Notes: generated from the letters alone by a model not told the origin. A stretch of DNA of 64,000 nt from Nocardia shimofusensis NBRC 100134 (GCF_001613125.1 NZ_BDBT01000025.1:1-64000); one strand, 5' to 3'. Numbered from the stretch's first letter, positions 1 to 9,894 are shown. Translations and numbers: made by a program.

Positions 1-19
1 GAGAACCGACACGAACCGA

Positions 20-658
20 TCAACGCGGCGCGCCGCCACCGAGCGCGGAATCGATTCCGCTGATCTCGGTGATGGCCCAGTTCCGGCCGCTGTCGATGTC
101 GAGCTTGTAGGTGGCAGTGGACTGGACGCCGTCGGGCGCCTGCACGTTCTTGGTGAGCACGTCGACGAAGCAGACGACCCGATAGACCCCGTTGGAATCG
201 GACTCCACCTTCGCCGCGATCGGCCGGGCGCTGGAGGACCACTGCATCGGGCCGATCAGCTGCTCCATCGAGGTGGCCGCCTGGGTCAGGCGGGCGGTGA
301 GTTCGGGCGTGGTGTTGGCGGTCAGCCTGCCGCGCCACTCCTGGGTGTTCTCGAAGCTCATCTGCGCGGCGCCGGTGGCGTAGTCGAGGGCGACTTGTTC
401 GGCCCTGCGGTGGTCTGCGGCGGCCGCGTCCCTGCGTTCCAGTTCGCCGGCAGCGGAGTACCACTGCCGGCTCAGCGCCGCGATCACCGCGGCCACGACC
501 ACGATGGCCACCCCGGTGAGAACAGTGCGGGAGGGCACGCTCCGCCGTGTCGCCAGCGTGGTCGCGGTGCGCTGTTCGATCGCGGTGTCCTGCTCGGCGG
601 CCGCGGTGGCCGATGACTTCTCTGGCATCAACCTGTTCCTTCCGTTAGGGGTGTTCAC
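20..658 (-). CDS. Mce-associated membrane protein
   Basis: 212-residue protein with a charged N-terminal tail, one membrane segment near residues 44-62 and a long extracytoplasmic domain. This is the layout of the Mam/Mas proteins that follow mce operons and are thought to stabilise the Mce complex. The GTG start at 658 overlaps the mceF stop as GTGA, which favours it over the ATG at 628. It is the last gene of the operon inside the window; the 19 bases beyond its stop are too few to show whether another Mce-associated gene follows. The role is inferred from position and layout; no catalytic motif is visible. Confidence 0.85.
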   Translation of the reverse strand: MNTPNGRNRLMPEKSSATAAAEQDTAIEQRTATTLATRRSVPSRTVLTGVAIVVVAAVIAALSRQWYSAAGELERRDAAAADHRRAEQVALDYATGAAQMSFENTQEWRGRLTANTTPELTARLTQAATSMEQLIGPMQWSSSARPIAAKVESDSNGVYRVVCFVDVLTKNVQAPDGVQSTATYKLDIDSGRNWAITEISGIDSALGGGAPR

Positions 659-1611
659 TTCGGGGTGGGGATGTGTACGGTGACGGCGCCTGCCGGGTCG
701 GTGGCGTCCAGCGCCCGGCCCAGCAGGCCGCCGAGGTCGACGGTGCGCAGCGCGGCACCGCCGGATTGCGCGGCGGGCAGCAGATTGACGCCGATGACGC
801 CGAGATCCGCGGCGGTGAGGTCGAGGAACTTCTGCAGTTCACCGAACAGGGGGCTGGCGCCGTCCCGGATTCCTTCCAGCAGCGGCCCGCGGCGCATCGC
901 GTCGCGCACCGAATTGAGCAGATCCTGGAAGCCGGTGCCGAAGCCCGGTAGCTGCGGGCTGGTGGCGGCCAGGCTCGCCGGGACCTCGCCGGTGCGCATG
1001 AGCAGCGGTTGCAACGTGCTGAGCAGTGTCACGAGATTGTCGGTCTGCTGGGTGAATTCGGCGGCGAGCAGGGTGCCCGCCCGGTTCAGATCACCAACCA
1101 CCTGGACTCCCTCGGGCAGGCCGACATCGAGCGTGCGGAAGATCTGCTGCACCTGATCCGGATCGACCTGCTGGAGCAGGTGCGCGAGCCGGGCGGAGAG
1201 TTCCTTGAAGGTCGTCGGCACCGCGACGCGGTCCGCGTCGACCTGCGCGCCGTCGGCCAGAAAAGGACCGGCCGCGGTGTCCGGCAGTACCGAGACATAG
1301 GACTCGCCGAGCGCGGAGAGATTGTCGATCCGGAACCAGCTGGCCGCCGGGATGGGGTCGGAGCCGTTGTAGCGCAAGGCGATTCGAACACCATTCGGCT
1401 CCAGTTCGATGCCGGTCACCTTGCCGATCGGCACACCACGAAGCAGTATCCGGGAGCCGACCAGTATGCCGTTGGTGTCCGGCACGAGCATGCTGGCCGT
1501 GCGCATCTCCCGGAAGCGGTCCACCTCCAGCCCCACCCGTTGGATATAGAGCAGGGACAGGGCGGTCAGGACCGTCATGGCAACGATCGAGACACGGGTG
1601 CGGGTGATCAT
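655..1611 (-). CDS. mceF: MCE family protein MceF
   Basis: 318 residues: an N-terminal membrane anchor (about residues 7-24), then an MlaD/Mce domain containing the GVPIGKVTGIEL stretch typical of the fold, then a long alpha-helical tail. It would be the sixth subunit of the periplasm-spanning Mce shuttle that moves hydrophobic compounds to the YrbE permease. Its ATG overlaps the mceE stop as ATGA, so translation is probably coupled. Order in the operon (sixth mce gene, after the lipoprotein) gives the letter F. The transported substrate cannot be read from the sequence. Confidence 0.9.
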   Translation of the reverse strand: MITRTRVSIVAMTVLTALSLLYIQRVGLEVDRFREMRTASMLVPDTNGILVGSRILLRGVPIGKVTGIELEPNGVRIALRYNGSDPIPAASWFRIDNLSALGESYVSVLPDTAAGPFLADGAQVDADRVAVPTTFKELSARLAHLLQQVDPDQVQQIFRTLDVGLPEGVQVVGDLNRAGTLLAAEFTQQTDNLVTLLSTLQPLLMRTGEVPASLAATSPQLPGFGTGFQDLLNSVRDAMRRGPLLEGIRDGASPLFGELQKFLDLTAADLGVIGVNLLPAAQSGGAALRTVDLGGLLGRALDATDPAGAVTVHIPTPK

Positions 1612-2624
1612 CGGACAGCTCCCAGCAGACGCAGGATGGAGGTGACGTCACCGATCAGTTCATCGCCGGAGCCGGTGCCGACCGAGGTGACGTTCACGGC
1701 GGGGCGTTGCGCGAACGGCAGCAACGTGGTGCGTAGGAAGTTGTTGACCCGCACTGTGGTCGCCGGGGCGTCGTCCCAGATCCCGCGCCCGGATTCCGCC
1801 GTGTCGGCCAGCGAGTTCAGCATCGGGGTCAGCCACAGGCCGCCTTCGAAGATGGAGCCGACCGAGGGCAGCAGGGTGCTGATGTGCGCGACAACGGCCC
1901 GCGCGACATTGTGCCAGTAGTAGGTGCCCTGCTCACCGAAGACCGCCTGCCATTCGGCGCTCCGGTCGTTCACCGCGGTCGCGGTGTCGTTCACCCCGTT
2001 CAGCAGGCGATCCAGTTCCGCGGTGCCTTCAGCCAGATCGGCCATGTCCAGTGCGACGGTTCCCGCCATCCGCCGAACGTCCTCCAGCTCGGGCATGGTC
2101 CGGTTCAGGGTGGCCATGGTGTCCTGCATCTTCTGGATGCTGCCGCCGTTGACGAAGTAGGCCAGCACCGCGATGGTGTCCTCCAACTGCGGCGGCGAGG
2201 TGGTGCGCTCCAGTGGCACCGTGCTGCCCGCACCGAGGAAGCCCTGCTCCGAGCGTGGATCGGAGTTCGGGATCAGCGCTATGTAGGTGTCGCCGAGCAG
2301 GGTGTTCTGCCGGATGATGGCGCCGGCGTCGGCGGCCACTCGGGTGTCGGCGGCGAGCCCGACCATGACATCGATGCCGTCCGGAGTCGCGGTGAGACCC
2401 TGGACCTGCCCGACCCGGAGACCGTCGAGCAGCACGTCCGCGCCGGCCGGCAGATTCATCACGTTCTCGAACCGGATGGTGACGCTGTAGTCGGCGTGCA
2501 CGCCGGAGCGCACCGAGGGCAGGTCGTCGGGGCTCAGCGAGCATCCCGTGACCGACAACGCGAACGCGAGGCCCGCGGCGACCACCGACCGGCACCGCAC
2601 CTGGCTCGATCGGAAAGTTCTCAC
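1608..2624 (-). CDS. mceE: MCE family lipoprotein MceE
   Basis: 338 residues from a GTG start at 2624 that overlaps the mceD stop as GTGA; a longer upstream reading to 2690 would run back into mceD and is not needed. A signal peptide ends in the lipobox LSVTGC with the lipidated Cys at residue 28, as expected for the single lipoprotein (E position) of mce operons. The MlaD domain follows, with the GLRVGQVQGL segment. It probably anchors one face of the Mce assembly in the membrane. Confidence 0.92.
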   Translation of the reverse strand: MRTFRSSQVRCRSVVAAGLAFALSVTGCSLSPDDLPSVRSGVHADYSVTIRFENVMNLPAGADVLLDGLRVGQVQGLTATPDGIDVMVGLAADTRVAADAGAIIRQNTLLGDTYIALIPNSDPRSEQGFLGAGSTVPLERTTSPPQLEDTIAVLAYFVNGGSIQKMQDTMATLNRTMPELEDVRRMAGTVALDMADLAEGTAELDRLLNGVNDTATAVNDRSAEWQAVFGEQGTYYWHNVARAVVAHISTLLPSVGSIFEGGLWLTPMLNSLADTAESGRGIWDDAPATTVRVNNFLRTTLLPFAQRPAVNVTSVGTGSGDELIGDVTSILRLLGAVR

Positions 2625-3703
2625 GACGGCCTCCGCACGATCAGGGACAGTAGATTGACGGTGCCCGGGGCGAATTCGTTCTGTACGCACTGTGGGCCGA
2701 GCAGGTCACACACCGCGGGGTCGACCGGAACGGACGGCGGCTGGTACGGCACCGAAATCCCTCCGCCGGTCTGCTGCTGGTAGCTCATCGCGGTCGCGAC
2801 CGCGGGAATGGTGCCGTACAACTGCGCCAGATCCGGCGCCCTGGTGGCGGCCAGGGCGATCACGTCGGCGACCGGGCCGTGCATCAGCGGCCACAGCTGG
2901 TCGCCGTAGCGGCGCTGGATGTCGTAGATCACCGCGACCAGCCAGCCGATTCCGCGGTCGAAGCGGGCGACGTAGTCGAACAGTTCGGTGCCCTGGGCAG
3001 CGATCTCCGGCATCCGGTCCAGGATCGAGTCGATCCGGTCCCAGTCTCGCAGCGCGTCCGCGGTGAGCGGGGCCATGTTCATGATCGCCGAACCGAGGTC
3101 GGCGGTGACCTGGTCCGGGCTGTTCGCCGCTGCGGCGGCGTGGGTCAGCATCGCGTGCATGGCGGCGCCGGTGCCGTCGAGGGCGGTGTTCAGCCCGGCG
3201 ATCGAGCCTTGCACGCTGCCGTCTCCTGCGGCGGAGAGCGCATCGATGAAGTCGGCGGCAGAGCCGGTGATCTCGGAGATGCTCTTGGGGGTGTGCGCCC
3301 GCTCGCGTGGCACGCAACTGCCGGGGCGTAGGGAGGGGCCCGCGGTGTAGTTGCCGACCAGTTCCATGCTGCGGTCGGCGAGCAGTGACTTCGACCGGGT
3401 CACCACCTGAACGTCGGCCGGATAGCGGCGGCCCTCGTCCAGTGCGAATTCGACTCGGACATGATCGCCGCGCTGTCGCACCGCGCTCACCGTTCCGACC
3501 CGAAAACCCATCTGGGTGACGGGGTTACCAGGATAGAGCCCGATGGCATCGGGCATATCGACGCAGAAGCCCTCACCCCCTCCGGCGGGCTCGGCGCCTG
3601 CGGCGTCCGCGGGGCCCACCTGCCGCACAACCGCGGCGGTCGCGATCAAGGCGGTCGCGGCGAGGGCCAGCGTCACCACTGCGCTCTTCTTCGAGATCGG
3701 CAT
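2621..3703 (-). CDS. mceD: MCE family protein MceD
   Basis: 360 residues starting at MPISKK (ATG at 3703), one base after the mceC stop; the longer frame to 3754 would overlap mceC. A hydrophobic anchor at residues 8-26 is followed by a loop with paired Cys residues (GFCVDMPDAIG) and the MlaD core (FRVGTVSAVRQ). Helical C-terminal half as in the family. It is the fourth Mce subunit of the importer encoded by this operon. Confidence 0.9.
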   Translation of the reverse strand: MPISKKSAVVTLALAATALIATAAVVRQVGPADAAGAEPAGGGEGFCVDMPDAIGLYPGNPVTQMGFRVGTVSAVRQRGDHVRVEFALDEGRRYPADVQVVTRSKSLLADRSMELVGNYTAGPSLRPGSCVPRERAHTPKSISEITGSAADFIDALSAAGDGSVQGSIAGLNTALDGTGAAMHAMLTHAAAAANSPDQVTADLGSAIMNMAPLTADALRDWDRIDSILDRMPEIAAQGTELFDYVARFDRGIGWLVAVIYDIQRRYGDQLWPLMHGPVADVIALAATRAPDLAQLYGTIPAVATAMSYQQQTGGGISVPYQPPSVPVDPAVCDLLGPQCVQNEFAPGTVNLLSLIVRRPS

Positions 3704-3704
3704 C

Positions 3705-4703
3705 TCAGCACTCCCGTCCCGGAATCGGAATACACAGCGACGTGGTGAGCACACCCCCGCCGAACTCGGCCATGCCTGTGGGCGTGAGCCACTGCTCGAG
3801 TTGCGCGCGCAACCCGGCCAGATTGTCGATGGCGGGACCGAGGTGCTGCTGCAGCTCCGCCACCAGCCCCTGCAGATTGCGGATGTGGGCGTCGACCTCG
3901 TCGGAGTGCTCGAGGTAGTACGCCTCCAGTGGCTGCAGTCGCGACAGCGCGCTGCCGAGCAGCTCGTAGGCGTAGTTGAAGCCTGCCGAATTGTTGTGAT
4001 AGGTGGCGAGAACGGTGTCGATCTTGCCGATCAGCTCGAAGACGAAGCCGCGATTGACGTTGAAGGTCTGCAGGTATTCCGCAGCCAGCGCGGCGACCTG
4101 GTGGATCTGCGACCGTTGCTGGTCGAGCACCTCGGTGACCGCGTTCATGCCGTCGATGATGGTGCCCAGCGAGGTCGAATTCCCTTGCAGCGCTTGGGCG
4201 ACCTGACGCAGGTTGGCGTTCATCGTCGCGGCGTCGACCTCGTCGGTGACCGACGGCGAACTCTGCAGGACATCCCCGATCGAGTACGGCACCGCGACTC
4301 GTTCCACCGGGATGGTGGCAGCGCGCTCGCTGCGCGAGCCGAGCGGGATCAGGGTCACCGCGTAACCGCCGACCGGCGTCAGCATCCTGACCTCGATGCG
4401 CGACTGGTCGCCGACTCGGACAATGTCATCGATCCGGGCCTGCACGGTCACGGTGCCCGTACCGATGGACACGTCGGAGACCTTGCCGACGCTGATCCCG
4501 GCCACCCGGACATCCTGCCCGGTCTCGATGGCCGAGGCGTCGGTGGTCTCGAAGGTGATGGTCTGCTGCCCCGGCGGGCGCAGGTAGAGCCCGGCGAAGG
4601 CCGCGACGACCACCAGGGTGGCGCCGACGACGGCGGTCCCGAGCAGCACATCGTTGTGCCAGACGGCGTGCGCACGGTCCCGCAATCGCCGTCGTCTTGT
4701 CAT
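3705..4703 (-). CDS. mceC: MCE family protein MceC
   Basis: 332 residues. The ATG at 4703 (MTRRRR) overlaps the mceB stop as ATGA and is preferred over the ATG four codons upstream. Basic N-terminus, membrane anchor near residues 20-40, MlaD domain with VRVAGISVGKVSDV, then a long coiled or helical tail ending in two Cys residues. Third subunit of the Mce lipid-import complex by operon position. Confidence 0.9.
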   Translation of the reverse strand: MTRRRRLRDRAHAVWHNDVLLGTAVVGATLVVVAAFAGLYLRPPGQQTITFETTDASAIETGQDVRVAGISVGKVSDVSIGTGTVTVQARIDDIVRVGDQSRIEVRMLTPVGGYAVTLIPLGSRSERAATIPVERVAVPYSIGDVLQSSPSVTDEVDAATMNANLRQVAQALQGNSTSLGTIIDGMNAVTEVLDQQRSQIHQVAALAAEYLQTFNVNRGFVFELIGKIDTVLATYHNNSAGFNYAYELLGSALSRLQPLEAYYLEHSDEVDAHIRNLQGLVAELQQHLGPAIDNLAGLRAQLEQWLTPTGMAEFGGGVLTTSLCIPIPGREC

Positions 4704-5704
4704 TTCGCGTTGCACAGCACGACCTCACTACCGTTGAGCAGGATCTGGATATCGGGCGGCAGCTGGGCCTGCCCATTGCTGCAATGCGTGTTCTCCGGGC
4801 GGTGGGCGAGCTGCAGTCCTGCCAACGCGCCGGGCATCAGCCGAAACGAATCGACCGCCTCGGTGATCGAGGCGAACGCCCGCGTGATCAGGACATCGAC
4901 GTCCAGGTCGGGGCGGAATCCCAGGGCCGCGAGCAGCCGTTCGATCGGCTCGACCAGCGCGGGGCCGGTTACCGCGGTCTTCGGGAATTCGTCGAGCACT
5001 GTCATGGCGTTGCTGATCGGCAGGCTCATGGCCTTCAGGAACTCGAGGACGTACTCGGAGCGTCCACCCATGGTGTCGGCGATCCGCGCGACGTTCGTGG
5101 TCAGCGTGGCGATCAGCTGATTTCGGTCCTGTGCGTAGGCTGCCAGTTGCTGCGCGCTGTCCAACATCGGAGCCAGACCGCCGCCGTCACCTTGCAGTAC
5201 CGCGATGGCGTTTTCTGCGAAGGCGTTGATCTGCTCGGTGTTCATCGTCGACAGCACCGGTTGCAGGCCGTTGAACAGCGCGGTGATGTCGAACGACGGC
5301 CGCGTCGCCGCGGTGGTCAGATGGTCGACCCGGTTCCCCGGCCGCTCGCTGAACTCCACGTCGACGAAGCGTGCACCGGTGAGGTTCTGGTACTTGATCG
5401 CCAAGGTCGTGGTGTCGGTGAGTTCGTACCCGGTGTCCATGGAGAAGCTCACCCGCGCCGCCGTGCCGTCGCCCTCCGGGATCAGTTCGACGCCGGTCAC
5501 CTTACCGATGCGCAGGCCCTTCAACCGGACATCGCCGTTGACCCGCAGGCCGGAGACGTCGGCGAAATCCGCGGTGTACCCGCGGGTGGCCTGCTCGACA
5601 GGATTGCGCATGGCGTTCAGCACGATCACGAAGAGCAGCACCGTCACCACCGCGACGGCAACCAGTTTCGTTGCGGCCCAGATCAGTCCGCGTCCAGTGG
5701 CCAT
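4700..5704 (-). CDS. mceB: MCE family protein MceB
   Basis: 334 residues: N-terminal membrane segment (about residues 10-30), MlaD domain with VRLKGLRIGKVTGVEL, and the helical C-terminal region. The start ATG shares one base with the mceA stop (TGATG), so the two are translationally coupled. By position it is the second Mce subunit. Start and length agree with family norms. Confidence 0.9.
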   Translation of the reverse strand: MATGRGLIWAATKLVAVAVVTVLLFVIVLNAMRNPVEQATRGYTADFADVSGLRVNGDVRLKGLRIGKVTGVELIPEGDGTAARVSFSMDTGYELTDTTTLAIKYQNLTGARFVDVEFSERPGNRVDHLTTAATRPSFDITALFNGLQPVLSTMNTEQINAFAENAIAVLQGDGGGLAPMLDSAQQLAAYAQDRNQLIATLTTNVARIADTMGGRSEYVLEFLKAMSLPISNAMTVLDEFPKTAVTGPALVEPIERLLAALGFRPDLDVDVLITRAFASITEAVDSFRLMPGALAGLQLAHRPENTHCSNGQAQLPPDIQILLNGSEVVLCNAK

Positions 5705-6792
5705 CAGCGGACCGCCTGCGCCGGTGTGGGAAACGCACCCAGTTGAGCCAGCGGCCCGGCCAGCGCCGGCACGTCGTCCAGCACCAGCCGCAACTGCAGG
5801 GTCCGCTGCTCCGCCGTGCCGGTGAAGGCCGACTCCAGCCGGTCGATCACGGTGTTCAGCTCGCCCAGCCGGCCATCGCCGAGCAGGCCGGGCAGTGGTG
5901 CGACCACCTCGTCCGCAGCGCTGACCAGCGGAGTCAGTTCCGCATCATGCGAGGCCAGCAGCGAGCCGGCCAGCCCGAACAGATCCGAGGCAGCCAGTTC
6001 CAGCGCCTGATCGGTCTCCGTCATGAAAGCGTCGTCCACCCCTGTGCTGCCGTCGGGTCGCTGGTTGTAGGCGCTGAGGTAGATGGCGTAGAGCGCGTCG
6101 GCGGCACCCCGGCCGAAGGCAGGCAGCTGGACCAGCACGTCGTTGGCGCGCAACAGCAGTTCCGTGGGCAGGTGTTGCTGGGTCTTCGACATCTGCTCGG
6201 CCACGATGATGCCGGCGCGGATCAGCGGCGCCAGTCCGTTGGCGTAGCGCATGACCTCGTCCAACGTGGCGATCATGCTGGACGTGAGAGTGCCGTCGAC
6301 CACCAGCGAGACCTGTTCCAGCATGGTCGACATGGTGAAGTCCGGGGCCGTTGTGCGGTGCAGCACGCGGCCGTCGGTGAGGGCTTTGCCGCCGGGACGC
6401 TCGATGAGATTCACTGCCGAGACACCGAAGTAGTTCTCGGGCCGGAAATCGACGTCGAGGCTGTCGGTCAGGATGGCACCGAGCTCGTCGTCGAGCACCA
6501 GCGCGACATGCACCGCGCCGGAGCCGACAGCGGTGACCTCGGTGACCTCGCCGACGGCGGCACCGCGCACCAGCACCTTGGAGCCGGACTCCACGCCCGG
6601 GCCCAACGCGGGCACCACCAATTGCAGCCGGATCCCATGCGATGCGGTCAGCTGGGTGTAGGCCCAGGAGCCGGCCACCACCGCCAGCAACACGGCGAGC
6701 GCCGCCGCGCTCCCGCAGAGGGCCAGTACGCGCAGCTGACGATCGCTGTCACCGCGCACGAAATCTTGATTGATGTGTTTGGCCATGCTCAT
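5704..6792 (-). CDS. mceA: MCE family protein MceA
   Basis: 362 residues: cytoplasmic N-terminus, membrane helix near residues 21-43, MlaD domain (KVLVRGAAVGEVTEV) and a helical tail. The ATG overlaps the yrbE-B stop (ATGA). First of six mce genes, directly after the permease pair, which is the standard order. Overlap of nearly every stop and start from yrbE-A to the last gene shows a single tightly coupled transcription unit. Confidence 0.9.
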   Translation of the reverse strand: MSMAKHINQDFVRGDSDRQLRVLALCGSAAALAVLLAVVAGSWAYTQLTASHGIRLQLVVPALGPGVESGSKVLVRGAAVGEVTEVTAVGSGAVHVALVLDDELGAILTDSLDVDFRPENYFGVSAVNLIERPGGKALTDGRVLHRTTAPDFTMSTMLEQVSLVVDGTLTSSMIATLDEVMRYANGLAPLIRAGIIVAEQMSKTQQHLPTELLLRANDVLVQLPAFGRGAADALYAIYLSAYNQRPDGSTGVDDAFMTETDQALELAASDLFGLAGSLLASHDAELTPLVSAADEVVAPLPGLLGDGRLGELNTVIDRLESAFTGTAEQRTLQLRLVLDDVPALAGPLAQLGAFPTPAQAVR

Positions 6793-7616
6793 CCCCTGAA
6801 TGGAAGTTCCGGGTTCAGGCCCCAGATGGCTACGGTCATCAGAAAGTTCAGGACGACGATCGCGACCAGGCTGGCGCGGATCGCGCGGCCGGAGGCGATG
6901 CCGACGCCTGCGGGGCCGCCGGAGGCGAAATAGCCGTAATAGCAGTGGATCATGGTGACCACGGCGCAGAAGATCAGTGCTTTGCCTACCGAGGCGGCCA
7001 GGTCGCCGATGTTCACGAATTGGGCGAAGTAGTGGTCGTAGGTGCCCGCGGGCTGCCCGTAGGCGTATTTGATGATGAGACCGCCCGTGATGAAACTGAC
7101 CACCATCGCCATCAGGTAGCCCGGCAGAACCACCAGCATGCCGCCGACCAGGCGGGTGCCGACCACAAACGGAATCGCCTGCAGGCCCATGGATTCGGTG
7201 GCGTCGATCTCCTCGGAGATCCGCATGGCCCCGATCTCGGCGGTCATCCGGCAGCCCGCCTGGGCGGCGAACCCGATGCCGGTGATGATCGGCGCGATCA
7301 CCCGGATATTGCCGAACGAGCCGATGATGCCGGTCAGTGCCCCGAACCCGAGCAGGTCGAACGCCATGAACGCCTGGATCGCCACGACCGCGCCGACCGC
7401 GACGCCGAGGAAGAACATCAGGCTCAGCACCCCGCCGTCGACGATCAGCGAGCCGCTGCCCCAGGCCATGTCGTTCATGGTCTTGAGGGTCTGCTTGGAA
7501 TAGTGGCGCACCGTCTTGGGTAAGTTCACCAGGGTCTTCCAGGTGAACGCGGCGATCTGGCCGAGCTCGAGCAGCGCGCCGGCCGCCGAGTTCATCACGA
7601 CCCGCTGCACGCTCAT
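6789..7616 (-). CDS. MlaE/YrbE-type ABC permease, second subunit
   Basis: 275 residues starting at MSVQRVV (ATG 7616, ATGA overlap with the preceding permease gene); a longer reading frame continues upstream to 8660 but runs through the first permease gene and is not coding there. Five or six hydrophobic segments and the MlaE signature around RMTAEIGAMRISEEIDA, the conserved EIGAM-EEIDA helix thought to contact the ATPase. No Mce ATPase (MceG) is encoded nearby, as usual for actinobacteria, where one ATPase serves all mce operons. Equivalent to YrbE-B. Confidence 0.92.
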   Translation of the reverse strand: MSVQRVVMNSAAGALLELGQIAAFTWKTLVNLPKTVRHYSKQTLKTMNDMAWGSGSLIVDGGVLSLMFFLGVAVGAVVAIQAFMAFDLLGFGALTGIIGSFGNIRVIAPIITGIGFAAQAGCRMTAEIGAMRISEEIDATESMGLQAIPFVVGTRLVGGMLVVLPGYLMAMVVSFITGGLIIKYAYGQPAGTYDHYFAQFVNIGDLAASVGKALIFCAVVTMIHCYYGYFASGGPAGVGIASGRAIRASLVAIVVLNFLMTVAIWGLNPELPFRG

Positions 7617-8446
7617 GCCAGCCTCGCCGGGAAGAACATGTTCTGCAGCTGGCTCACGGCCAGATTGGTCATGAAGATGCAGAACACACTGAGCACCACC
7701 GAGGCGTTCACCGCGTTGGCCACCCCCTTCGGGCCGCCGGAGGCCTCCAACCCGCGCAGGCTGGCGATGGTTACCACGATGACCGCGAACAGCAGCGCCT
7801 TGAGCACCGAGAACAGCAGGTCGAGGGGGGTGGCGAAAGCGCCGAAGGACTGCCAGAAGCTGGCGGGCACCACGCCGTTGACATTGGTCGAGATGATCAG
7901 CCCCGCGGCGACACCTGCGGCGATGATCAGGATGCACAGCGCGGGCGCGATCGCCACCATCGCGATGAAGCGCGGAACCACAAGACGCTGAATGGGATTC
8001 ACGCCCATCACGCGCATGGCGTCGATCTCCTCCCGGATGGCGCGGGCGCTGAGGTCGGAGGCGATGGTGGAGGCGGCGGCGCCGCTCATCAACAGCCCGG
8101 CCGCCATCGGCGCGCCCTGGCTCACCACGCCGAGACCGCTGGCCGCGCCGGCCAGCGAGTTGGCGCCCACCTGGTCCATGACGCCGCCGACCTGCACCGA
8201 GACCTCGGCGCCGATCGGCACTGCCATCAGCAGCGCGGGCAGCGCCGTGACCTTGAACAACTTCCACATCTGTTCGATCACCTCCCCGACCGGCAGACGC
8301 CGGGCGAGGGTGTCGGAAATCGAGAAGCGGGCCACATCGGCGCCGAGGCGCGCCGATCTGCCCAGCGTTGCGAGACTGCGCAACACGCGGTCCGCGAGGG
8401 AACCGTAGACGCGCTGCGCCGGCCCTCCGGATACGGAAATACTCAC
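7613..8446 (-). CDS. MlaE/YrbE-type ABC permease, first subunit
   Basis: 277 residues, multi-spanning, with the MlaE hallmark SARAIREEIDAMRVMG around residue 140 and long hydrophobic helices after it. Equivalent to YrbE-A. Preceded by a strong ribosome binding site (AGGAGGT read on the minus strand, about 8 bases before the ATG), the best in the operon; the genes after it mostly use overlapping starts. A 50-base gap separates it from the aldehyde dehydrogenase gene upstream, with no terminator seen, so both are probably one operon. Confidence 0.92.
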   Translation of the reverse strand: MSISVSGGPAQRVYGSLADRVLRSLATLGRSARLGADVARFSISDTLARRLPVGEVIEQMWKLFKVTALPALLMAVPIGAEVSVQVGGVMDQVGANSLAGAASGLGVVSQGAPMAAGLLMSGAAASTIASDLSARAIREEIDAMRVMGVNPIQRLVVPRFIAMVAIAPALCILIIAAGVAAGLIISTNVNGVVPASFWQSFGAFATPLDLLFSVLKALLFAVIVVTIASLRGLEASGGPKGVANAVNASVVLSVFCIFMTNLAVSQLQNMFFPARLA

Positions 8447-8496
8447 TGCACACCTCCTGTGGGCAGATCGGAGTCAACGATGTCGATCGGGGGCGA

Positions 8497-9894
8497 TCAG
8501 CCCATGAGTCGGCGCAGCACCTTCTGCATCCCGCGGCCGTAGGGCGGGTAGGCGGCCGACGGGTCGGGCCGGGCCGGCTTGCGCAGGACGGCCTTGTGGT
8601 GACTGAAGGTGTCGAAGCCGTGTTTGCCGTGGTAGCTGCCCAGGCCTGAGTCGCCGACACCGCCGAAGGGCAGCTCCGGGACCAGCAAGTGATACAGCAG
8701 ATGGTTGACCACGACCGCGCCCGAGGAGGTTTGCTCCAGCACCGTGCGCTCGGTCTCGCGCGAAGACGTGAACAGGTAGAGGGCGAGCGGTTTGGGCCGC
8801 TGATTCACGAAGTCCACGGCGTCGCGCACGCTGGCGACCGACAGCAGCGGGAGGATGGGCCCGAAGATCTCCTCGCGCATGAGCTCGGACTCCGGATCGG
8901 GATCGGTCACCAGCGCCGGGGCGACGGTGAGCTTGTCGCGATCGATCGCGCCGCCGAACTGCTCGCCGCCGTGGCCGGTCAGCGCACCGGCGAGCCGTTC
9001 GAGGTGGCGTTCGTTGACGATGTGGGTGGTGTCGTTCGCGCCGTGCGCGGGCAGTTCGGCGAGCAGCCGTTCGACCAGCTTCGGCCGGACGGCGTCCTCC
9101 ACGAGGACGTAGTCGGGGGCGATGCAGGTCTGGCCCGCGTTGATCGACTTGGCCCAGGCGATCCGGCGGGCCGCCACCTCGATGTCGGCGTCCGCAGTGA
9201 CGATTACCGGGCTCTTGCCGCCCAGCTCGAGTGTCACCGGGGTCAGGTGCTGTGCGGCAGCGGTCATCACGGCCTTGCCGACCGCGGTGGATCCGGTGAA
9301 GAAGATATGGTCGAAGCGCTGTTCGAGCAGCACGCGATTGACCTTCCCGTCCCCGAGCACCACCCGCACAGCTTCCGGATCGACGTAGCGCGGCAGCAGC
9401 CGCGCCAGCAGCGCGCCTGTCGCGTTCGCGAGATCGGACGGCTTGAGTACCACGGTATTGCCCGCCGCCAGTGCGCTCGCCAGTGGCTGGACCGTCAGCA
9501 GAAGCGGGAAGTTCCAGGTGCCGAGGATCAGCACGGTGCCCTTCGGTTCCGGCAGCGACCAGGCCTTGCCCGGCGCCGTCGCGGCGCTCACCCGCACAGG
9601 CGTGGGGCGCACCCACCCAGCCAGCCGCGACAGCGTGTGCCGGATCTCATGCCGCACCGGACCGATATCGGCCATGAACGTCGCCATCGGGCTGCGCCCG
9701 AGATCGTCGGCGATTGCCGCCGCGATTTCGGACTCGCTTTCGTCGATGAAACGCAGCAAGCCCTCCAATTGGGCGATTCGCCAAGACAGCGGACGGGTCC
9801 TCCCGCTCGCGAATGCGCCTCGGGCGAGTTCTACGTCTGCTCGGATATCCGATTGCCGCGCACTCGTCGCGGATGCCGTTTCGGTGGTGGTCAC
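8497..9894 (-). CDS. Aldehyde dehydrogenase family protein
   Basis: 465 residues from a GTG at 9894. It would oxidise an aldehyde to the acid with NAD(P). Visible: substrate-channel Asn128 (TWNFP), cofactor loop FTGSTAVG (199-206), general-base Glu223 in LELGGKSP and catalytic Cys257 in NAGQTCIAP. The missing C-terminal extension and the overall length match the class-3 / fatty aldehyde branch. First full-length gene of the mce operon, and its GTG overlaps the stop of a 29-codon ORF (GTGA). Coupling an aldehyde dehydrogenase to a lipid importer suggests an imported aldehyde or an aldehyde formed early in the pathway. Confidence 0.92.
   Translation of the reverse strand: MTTTETASATSARQSDIRADVELARGAFASGRTRPLSWRIAQLEGLLRFIDESESEIAAAIADDLGRSPMATFMADIGPVRHEIRHTLSRLAGWVRPTPVRVSAATAPGKAWSLPEPKGTVLILGTWNFPLLLTVQPLASALAAGNTVVLKPSDLANATGALLARLLPRYVDPEAVRVVLGDGKVNRVLLEQRFDHIFFTGSTAVGKAVMTAAAQHLTPVTLELGGKSPVIVTADADIEVAARRIAWAKSINAGQTCIAPDYVLVEDAVRPKLVERLLAELPAHGANDTTHIVNERHLERLAGALTGHGGEQFGGAIDRDKLTVAPALVTDPDPESELMREEIFGPILPLLSVASVRDAVDFVNQRPKPLALYLFTSSRETERTVLEQTSSGAVVVNHLLYHLLVPELPFGGVGDSGLGSYHGKHGFDTFSHHKAVLRKPARPDPSAAYPPYGRGMQKVLRRLMG

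Noticed and set aside
3543..5120. 525-codon open frame on the plus strand
   Set aside because: Antisense to mceB to mceD, whose overlapping starts and Mce motifs are clear.
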